Part shown: piece by piece, positions 57,211-64,000 of the stretch
How the letters are laid out: each line of letters opens with the position of its first letter
Position numbering within the stretch: the first letter of the stretch is position 1
The notes under the pieces: model-generated
Told to the model about the DNA's origin: nothing
The model's database searches: none
The model's input: only the letters and a program-made list of their open reading frames with translations
Translations under genes and position numbers: made by a program
Assembly (NCBI GenBank): GCA_948567375.1
Contig: OX419760.1
Coordinates: forward strand, 10,850,001-10,914,000
Reading direction: 5' to 3'
DNA: 64,000 nucleotides
DNA from: Lunularia cruciata
Taxonomy: Eukaryota; Streptophyta; Marchantiopsida; Lunulariales; Lunulariaceae

Positions 57211-58420
57211 CTACCTTCTATGATACATCTTTAACTTATCATGGTTAATCCTATCTAAGTGTCTTCCTCCTAACTCCTTGAGATCATAGGTGTAATTGGC
57301 CCACACTTTCTCCACTATGAAAGGTCCAAAGTACTTAGGTAAAAACTTCTTTTGCACTCTCTTGAATCGAATAAAATCAAACAACATTACCCAATCACCT
57401 TCTTTGAAAGGCTCCACCTTCTTCTTGCCTTGCCTCTTGTCATAGTTCTCCTTTTGTTTCCTTTAGGCTTGCTCCACTTGAACCATAGCAACTGCTCTTG
57501 CCTCTTCCAATTCCATGAGTTGATCCTTCCTTGACTTCTATGCATCAACTCCTTGTGCTTTCTTCAATCTCCTATGAATGCTTTGGAAGGTAGGAAGATC
57601 AAAGTGAATGGGTAAGGTAGAATCAAGACTATTTACCAATTGAAATGGAGAATTTTTGGTGGAAGTCTTCATGGTTATCCTATACTCCCACAAAACTGCA
57701 TGAATCCTCTTGTCCTAATGATCTTTAGCTTCCTCTATTTTTGCATCTTTGGCCAATATCATGCACAAGGTCTGATTGGTTCTCTACACTGCTCTTCAAA
57801 GTAGACCATCTGCTCCTTGGTGAAAAAGAATATCTTCCACCATTGTGTAAGGTCTAGATCTTGCTGCAAGGGCCTTCCTCTCCCTAGCATGCATCCCTTC
57901 TGGATAGTTACCTCTTGTCACAAAATCCACAATCTTCTTGTACTCCATTAGAACCTCTTGAGTGACTGAGATTGTCATGAGCTTCTCATCCAAGAAGGAA
58001 TCATCCACTGGCTCATCTCCATCATGATCATAGGCCCTAGATAACAAATCAGTATTTGCATTTTTCTTTCCTGGCCTATCTTCAATGGTGTAGTCATACT
58101 CAGACAAGAGTATCATCCACCTTGGTAGTCTCCCTTCCACATTAGGCTTGTTGAACATGTACTTCAAGGCCTTGTGATCAGTGACAATGGTGGCTTTCCG
58201 TCCTATCAAGTATTGTCTAAACTTCTTGAGACCAAAGATCATTGCCGACCCTTCTTTCTCCGTGACATAGTAGTTTTTTTTTTGCTGAAGCCATTTGCCT
58301 ATTAGTGTAAGCTATTGGATGATCATGCCCATCTTGGTCTAATTGACTAAGAGTGCATGCTATAGCTACATAAGAAACATCAATGTAGAGGATGAAAGTC
58401 TTACTCCAATCAGGTTTAGC
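57211..58420 (-). pseudogene. Gypsy-4 RNase H and residual integrase
   Basis: RNase H has FGLKKFRQYLIGRKATIVTD, HKALKYMFNKPNVEG and YTIEDRPGKKNANTDLLSRA (58242-57796). It passes after about 50 codons directly into TNQTLCMILAKDAKIEE and a tail with FKEGDWVMLFDFIRF and KYFGPFIVEKVW (57417-57211). The zinc domain and the first two catalytic Asp motifs of integrase are missing, an internal deletion of several hundred bases. Confidence 0.82.
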
Positions 58421-58559
58421 AAGAATTGGAGCTACAACAAGGGATTGCTTGAGCTCCTCAAAAGCTTTGAGAGACCCTTGTCCTCCACAATAACCATGTA
58501 ATCTACACCCTTCTTCATGTAGATGGTCAATGCATAAGCCTTGTTAGAAAATGAGAAGA

Positions 58560-59520
58560 TGAACCTCCTATAGTACCCAACCATCCCCAAGAATTGGCAT
58601 AACTTTGTCAAGCTTGAAGGGAATGGAAGGTTTGAGATTTCCTCACCTTCTCAAGATCAACTGCTATTCCATCCTTGGAGATGATGTGCCTCAAAAGTAG
58701 ACCTTCTTCACATCTAAAAATGCACTTATCTGGGTTGAGTGATGCATTTGCCTCATCCAAGGGTTGCAAGACCTTGATTAGGTGCTCAAAGTGAACCTCC
58801 TTGCTCTCATAGACAAAAAAGTCATCAATGAAGTCTCTCACAAATTTCCAAATGAAAGGTTCAAATACCTTGTTCATGAACCGTTGGAATGTGGTTGGAG
58901 CATTGCAAAGCCCAAAAGGCATGACCTTGAAAGCATAAGTCTCCCAAGGTGTTATGAATGTGGTGAGTTGTTGATACTTTGGTGCAATCTTGATTTGGTT
59001 ATATCCACTAAAACCATCTCCAAAACTATACCTCTCATAACCTGCAACCTCCTCCAAGATCTCATTAGTGAATGGCAATGTAGTAGTCCTTCTTGGTAAT
59101 AATATTGAGCTTCTTGTAATCCACACATACCCAAAGCTTGCCATTCTTTTTCTTCACAAGGACAATTGGAGACACCCATTCTGAATTCTCCACCTCAAAG
59201 ATAAATCTAGTCTCCTTGAGCTTATCAATCTCCTTGTTCACTACCAAAGACATTGGTGGGCTAATGCAACATTGCTTTTGGCAGATTGGTATTGCATCTG
59301 ACTCCATCTCTATCTTGTGCTCCTCCAAGGTAACTTCCTTCAGAGCCTTGTAACTAAAAGCAAACACATGGATGAGCTTGCGGAAAATCTCCTCAAATCT
59401 CACCTTCTCTTCCTTGGTAACATTTGGGCCATACTTGAGGGTAGATAAACTCTTCTCTATCTCTTCAAGTGTTAATGGTGATTTATTTAGGTCCTTCAAA
59501 ACCTCTGGCTAAGGTGCAAA
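58560..59520 (-). pseudogene. Gypsy-4 reverse transcriptase
   Basis: Frames 59499-59065 and 59144-58608 overlap by a frameshift. Motifs are EFVSPIVLVKKKNGKLWVC-like VLVKKKNGKLWVCVDYKKLN, GFSGYNQIKIAPKYQQ, MPFGLCNAPTTFQRFMN and RDFIDDFFVY. The usual YxDD box is FIDD. The element order fits Ty3/gypsy. Confidence 0.85.
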
Positions 59521-60260
59521 ATCCATAGCACACAAGGGATACACATTTGAATCAGATTCAGATTCATCTTCCTTCGTGGAAGTCTCCTCTTCCATGCTTG
59601 TGTCCACACATGAAGCTCCTTCTTCAGAATTTGATTCCCAATAATCAAAAGATGGTGTATTTGAATGTGAAGTGTTGGTGGTGTTAGTCACAAGAACTGA
59701 GACTCTATGGTTTGATGGTCCAATCCTCAAGTACCCTTTGTGCCATTAATCAATTGTGCGTGTTGCTCTCAACCATGGCTTTCCAAGAAGTAAGTCATAG
59801 CTTGAATCCTTCAAGACTTGGAAAGTTATGAGATTTTGAACTCCCATAATTAAAACTACCACCTTGTCCATCACCCCTACTGGTCAAACTTGTTGTTTGT
59901 TTGCCATGCTCACCATAAATGTTGAAGGTCTTGAGGGTATCATATCCAACTTCTTCATCAACCTTTCTAACATGGCATTCATTGCTGATCCTCCATCAAC
60001 CAATGCATCCTTGATGTTGCAACCATTCACTCTCACATCAATCTTGGAGGCATATTCACAAGCCTCTCATGGTGCTGGCTTGGCATCCACCACCTCCACT
60101 GATACAAGAGCTTTTACCTTCTCTTTTGCTCCTTGTAGAATTGAAACCACGTCTAAGTTCCTTTCTCAAGGTAGGGTTCAAAGCAATCAATTGGCCTACT
60201 ATGATGTTAGCCTTGTGACTACCAACATCCTCCAACACATTGTTGTTCCATTAATGCTTT
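59521..60260 (-). pseudogene. Gypsy-4 aspartic protease and acidic linker
   Basis: A protease-like segment with NGCNIKDALVDGGSAMNAML lies near 59960-60020 (Asp-Gly-Gly in place of Asp-Ser/Thr-Gly). It is followed by a Ser/Glu-rich linker (59730-59509) with SMEEETSTKEDESESDSN. Several stops interrupt it. Confidence 0.7.
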
Positions 60261-60551
60261 GATATCAAGAAGTCCTCCATCCCCAACTTCTTTCTTGGAG
60301 TCTTTGTTGTTGATGATGTTGAGGTACAAGTGCTCCTAGTAGCCATAGAAGTATCCTTGCTAGGAGTAAATCCTTGAGAAGAGTGAACATCCGTTGCAAA
60401 ACGAGCTCTCTTCTTCTATTGTACCAAAAGCTCCAAATTAAGACCCTTGGAGTTTTAACACTCTCCCCTCATACTTACTCTCAACCACATCTATGGATGC
60501 TATCCCCTTACCTTTTTTTGGATTAGGAGCCACTTGGGTTTCAATACCTCC

Positions 60552-61506
60552 TTATTTCTCTCTATTGGCTCCCTCATAAATCCTTCCTCCATGGTAAGTG
60601 GAACTTGGGCAATTCCTTTGGATATGGCCTCTTCCTCCACAACCAAAACAATTTATATCATTGAAATTGTTAGCTGGTTGGCCTCCTCTATGTGGATAGT
60701 TTCTATAACTCCTAGGCCCTCTCCCTACATTCTGATTCACCTCTCTCTTCTCCCATAGTTGCACCACATTGATCTTGAGATCAGCAAGTTGTTCAATGAT
60801 GATTTGAAGTGGATATTTTGGTGGAGGTGCAAGAACTAGAGAAACTACTACTTGTGGTGCAACCCTTACCACCAAAGTATCAAAAGTTCTACCATACTTG
60901 TAGCCTTGAGGAGGATGCACAACCTCCTTCAGCACCAAATCACTCTTATCCTCTTCCAAACTCTCCTCCATACGAATTGCGATCTTGATAGCTTCAACCT
61001 TGGAAGAAAGTTTCTCATATCTCACCTTGCTTCTAATTTGTGGTCTCAATCCTCACAAAAAATTCCTGGTGATCATAGCTCCTATACCAATCATAGTTGG
61101 TTCCACATCATCCCCACTCTTCCTCAACACTATGTGAAATCTGGACTCTAACTTCTCCACTCTTTCCACATAGACTCTCACTTTCTGTCCATGTCCTTGC
61201 TTGAGAAAGGTTACTGAGTGAAGGTAACTTCACTCATCAATCTCTCATAACTCTCATCTGGAAGGAAGTTCTCAATGGGTGCTGAAGTCAAACTCTCCCA
61301 AGAATCTTCTTGCCCATCTCTCCTCTTTTTTTTTGGTATTCTGACTCATACCATGTAAGTATTGAATCCTCAAAGAAATTTGGTAATAATGAGGCCCACT
61401 CATTCTTCCTCCTCTCATTGTTTCCTATGCAAGCTCTCTTGAAGTCTCCCAGAAAGGTCTCCATATCTTCTACATCCTTGCCAAAGAAAACCGGAAGTTT
61501 CCCCAT
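60552..61506 (-). pseudogene. Gypsy-4 gag
   Basis: The start is MGKLPVFFGKDVEDMETFLG (61506), followed by ASLLPNFFEDSILTWYESEY. After frame breaks come RSKVRYEKLSSKVEAIKIAI and a CCHC knuckle CFGCGGRGHIQRNCP (about 60655-60615). The N-terminal and knuckle parts are clear. About 200 bp between them are disrupted. Confidence 0.8.
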
Positions 61507-63050
61507 CTTAACCTCTCACTATCTTTCTTTTCTCTCAATTTTTCTTTTTCTCTTTTCTTTTCTATCACTCTATAACTAATAGAGTATGTACATGACTAAC
61601 AACATTTGAGAGAAATCCACCCTAGGGAATGCAAAAGGTATAGGCTGCTCCAAGATTTGTATTGCAACATCAAATCCTAGAGTGCATATTAATAGAACTC
61701 TCATGGATAGTTTATCCATAAGTTGAAAGATTATCTCCATCACTAATCTTGAGAACTAGCTGATAAAGGTGGTAATATTTATGTAGTTATACCAAGACTC
61801 TCTCCAAGATCCTTCACCAAATTCTCCAAAAGTTCTTTAACTCCACTAACTTATGTCCTTTTGGAAGTCCTTCAACTCCACAAACCTCACACAACTCCTT
61901 GGTCTTAGATATTCTCTCTCCCAATCTTGGTGAAGAAGGTCCAACATGCAAACCCAAGTCAAGTAATCCTCTCTTTTTCCTCAATATCTTGCTCTCAAAG
62001 GTCAAGGGACATGAACTTGCTTTATGTCCCTTCTCTCCATATAGAAAACATTGAGACTCATTCTTCCTTCCAAGTGGTGTAGGTTTTTGAAACCTCTCAA
62101 CACTCTTTTCAAATTCTATTCTAAACTCTTTTTTTCTTCAGATCCACCTCTACAATCACCTCAAAACCTTGGGGAAACTTGCATAGTCTCAATTTCCACT
62201 CTTGATGACCCTCCATGGTCCCAAAATGAATCTAAACACTCAAACATGCCTTTTGTTGCTCTCAAACTCCTTATGTGTGGGATTTCAACTCTACAGAATT
62301 GATCCTTCCTCACAATGTCACTCAAATCTATCAACTTGTATATCATAGTCCTCTTGAATTTTTTACACTTGATAACAACTCTAGGGTGTGCCTCCTTGCA
62401 AAATTTCAGACCTTTTCATTCAGCCATTTGGCTTAGACACCTCTCTATTTAGCACACATATTTCAGATTTGATCTTAAAACCACTCCCTTCACTTCAGAG
62501 ACTCATAACTCTATGCTCAAGAATGATCTCTCTCTAATTTTTTTTAGAACAATATATCAAAAATTGAAGAAATAGTAGACTCTGTACAATTTTCCCCAGA
62601 GCATGAAGTTACGGGAGCATTACCTTATCAACTTTCAAAAATTCTAGCCTAATGCACATAGAAGATCTCACAATAATTCCAAGTGTGCTAACTGAAGGAT
62701 AACCCAAACTATCATGTATAGAAATTCTAAGTCCAAATCTCAAAGTTGAGATTTTGCCCAAAATCACCTTAATCTCCAAAATTTGCAATCCACCTCACAC
62801 AATCTTTCCAAATCCTCTCAAGTGTACAAGATGTACAAAATCACCTCAAAGACATCATAATGAACTACATGGTATAAAAATGGATCCAAGTTTTCTACCA
62901 TAAGTTCAACTCTCTACACCCCTAAATTTCTCACCAAGTGAGCTCTCATACCTTACTTGTGTCTAATATAGAATTGTATGCAAAACATTATCTTGCCTTC
63001 TAGAGAGGTCCCAACAATGGAACCAAAAGTGTTGTTGTCGAGACCAAAAA
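61507..63050 (-). other. Gypsy-4 5' untranslated/leader region
   Basis: About 1.5 kb lies between the 5' LTR and the gag start with only broken frames. One piece (62005-61814) has CEVCGVEGLPKGHKLVEL, a possible remnant zinc motif. Another stretch near 62030-62060 reads CFLYGEKGHKASSCP-like, a CCHC-type knuckle in pieces, suggesting a partial duplicate gag. No primer site typical of initiator tRNA was found; TGGTCTCGACAAC lies next to the LTR. Confidence 0.5.
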
Positions 63051-63785
63051 TGTGAGTCAGCCTATCTCTCACTCAAGATGAGCCTATGATGGCTATTATG
63101 GTAGCACACCATGGACTTAGAAGGCAAAGAACCCCAACTCTATCATACTCCTCCAAAGCTAACACTCCAAGACTCAAAACATTGCTCACTAGAGAACTCA
63201 ATGAGAGAGAGATGTAGTTGCAAATAAAAGGATGATGAATACCTCCTCACCCCTATTTTATTTCAAAACTATATAACTATTTCACAAGTATATATAAGTT
63301 TATATACTTGTGCAATAGTTACATACCAAAGTTACTAATTACTAGAGTAACTCAAGTTACTAGGCTAAAAGTAAAGTAAAGTCAAAAAGTATAAAGGAAT
63401 ATCCATCCACATGGGCATATTCCACTAAGTATTTGATCTTATCTTGACCCAACTACTTAGTCAAGGATTCCTTCACATGGGCTATCGTTGGACTATAAAA
63501 GAATCCAAAACAAAAAGGCTTGCGGGCACAAGAGTTCTCAACTCTTTCCTCAAAGCCAAACATCTATGAAAATACAAAGTCAACACACTAGAATCCAAAA
63601 TAGTGGTGCTCATCTTTTCCACTTCCTCTAAAGTAAGGTCCCTTCTATCTTAGCTATGACTAATTTTAGCTAATCATGACTAATGTAGAACCATCCTTTA
63701 TCTCTATATAAATAATATCTCTCAAGTACTAGTAATACCAAACTAAATATCACAATGCTACATACATGCACAAATGGGTATTACA
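63051..63785 (-). repeat. Gypsy-4 5' LTR
   Basis: It runs TGTGAGTCAG...GGGTATTACA and matches 56476-57162. A TCTATATAAATAATATC stretch near 63701-63717 is present in both LTRs (near 57082 in the other). Confidence 0.9.
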
Positions 63786-64000
63786 GAACAAGGATTATGT
63801 AGATCCTTACCTTGGCCAGCATCGGTACGTCCCTAACATGTCCATCCAAAAATCTTCAAATAAATGGGACCATGTCTTTCCAAATCCTTCTCCCAAACAA
63901 GGAAATGTTTGCTTGGTAGGGTCTTTTGGTAACCCTTGATTGTTGACATTGGTAATAACTCAGAAGATCAAAATGCCACATAATGTAGAGAGACTTGTAT
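63786..64000 (-). pseudogene. Older Gypsy-3 copy, methyltransferase fragment (runs off window)
   Basis: It aligns with about 50390-50610 of Gypsy-3 and covers methyltransferase motif IV and the segment up to motif I. On the minus strand the catalytic Cys codon TGT is kept (63836-63838), but the next codon, CAG in Gypsy-3, is TAG (63833-63835). Pro of the PCQ motif is Thr. Most other differences are C to T or G to A. Confidence 0.88.

Larger units (their letters stand above)
56476..63785 (-). mobile_element. Gypsy-4: Ty3/gypsy element with truncated integrase
   Basis: LTRs lie at 56476-57162 and 63051-63785. Gag, protease, RT, RNase H and a short integrase tail are on the minus strand. The flanks are AATC/TGTGAG on the left and GAACA on the right, with no matching duplication. 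The flanking DNA on the two sides comes from different parts of the same older Gypsy-3 copy (integrase on the left, methyltransferase on the right). Most of the integrase is deleted. No chromodomain is seen. Confidence 0.9.

Overview
The window is nuclear DNA of a plant-lineage (streptophyte) eukaryote: three intron-rich host genes with GT-AG introns sit in nested LTR retrotransposons of plant type (chromoviruses primed by initiator tRNA-Met, Copia elements) plus a LINE remnant. The sialidase-like host gene and the methyltransferase-bearing Ty3/gypsy element would fit a seed-free plant or a streptophyte alga, but the sequence alone does not name the species.

Layout. 1-2566: 5' part of a SEC62 gene (minus strand, runs off the left edge). 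4154-7240: truncated Copia-1 element (minus). 7241-12872: Gypsy-1, a chromovirus with both LTRs, whose LTRs carry heat-shock-element arrays next to a TATA box. About 13.0-15.8 kb: decayed LINE (minus). 16013-23115: Gypsy-2, a decayed chromovirus (plus), with a reverse-oriented solo LTR of its own family nested in its RT and flanked by the duplication AGAAC. 25879-38719: a sialidase-like gene (plus, eight exons, all phases agree) whose first intron is about 10.2 kb because two Copia elements (27095-35615) lie in it, joined head to head. 39663-40202: Copia-1 solo LTR with TSD TGTTA. 40616-44016: an amidase-signature gene (minus, twelve inferred exons, 479 aa).

From about 44.9 kb to 55.5 kb lies Gypsy-3, the most remarkable object. 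It is a Ty3/gypsy element whose pol frame encodes protease, a full C5-cytosine DNA methyltransferase (motifs I, IV, VI, VIII, IX and X in order), RT, RNase H, integrase and a C-terminal PHD finger. That frame has nine internal stops, seven TAG and two TGA, all explainable as C-to-T changes in CAG and CGA. An older, more C-to-T-decayed copy follows in tandem (55513-56475) and resumes at 63786-64000 inside its methyltransferase; Gypsy-4 (56476-63785) separates the two pieces.

How it fits together: the host genes are ordinary housekeeping or metabolic genes with no functional link visible. The rest is a layered record of insertion, LTR-LTR recombination, deletion and probable methylation-driven mutation, including an element lineage that carried its own DNA methyltransferase and a chromatin-reading finger.
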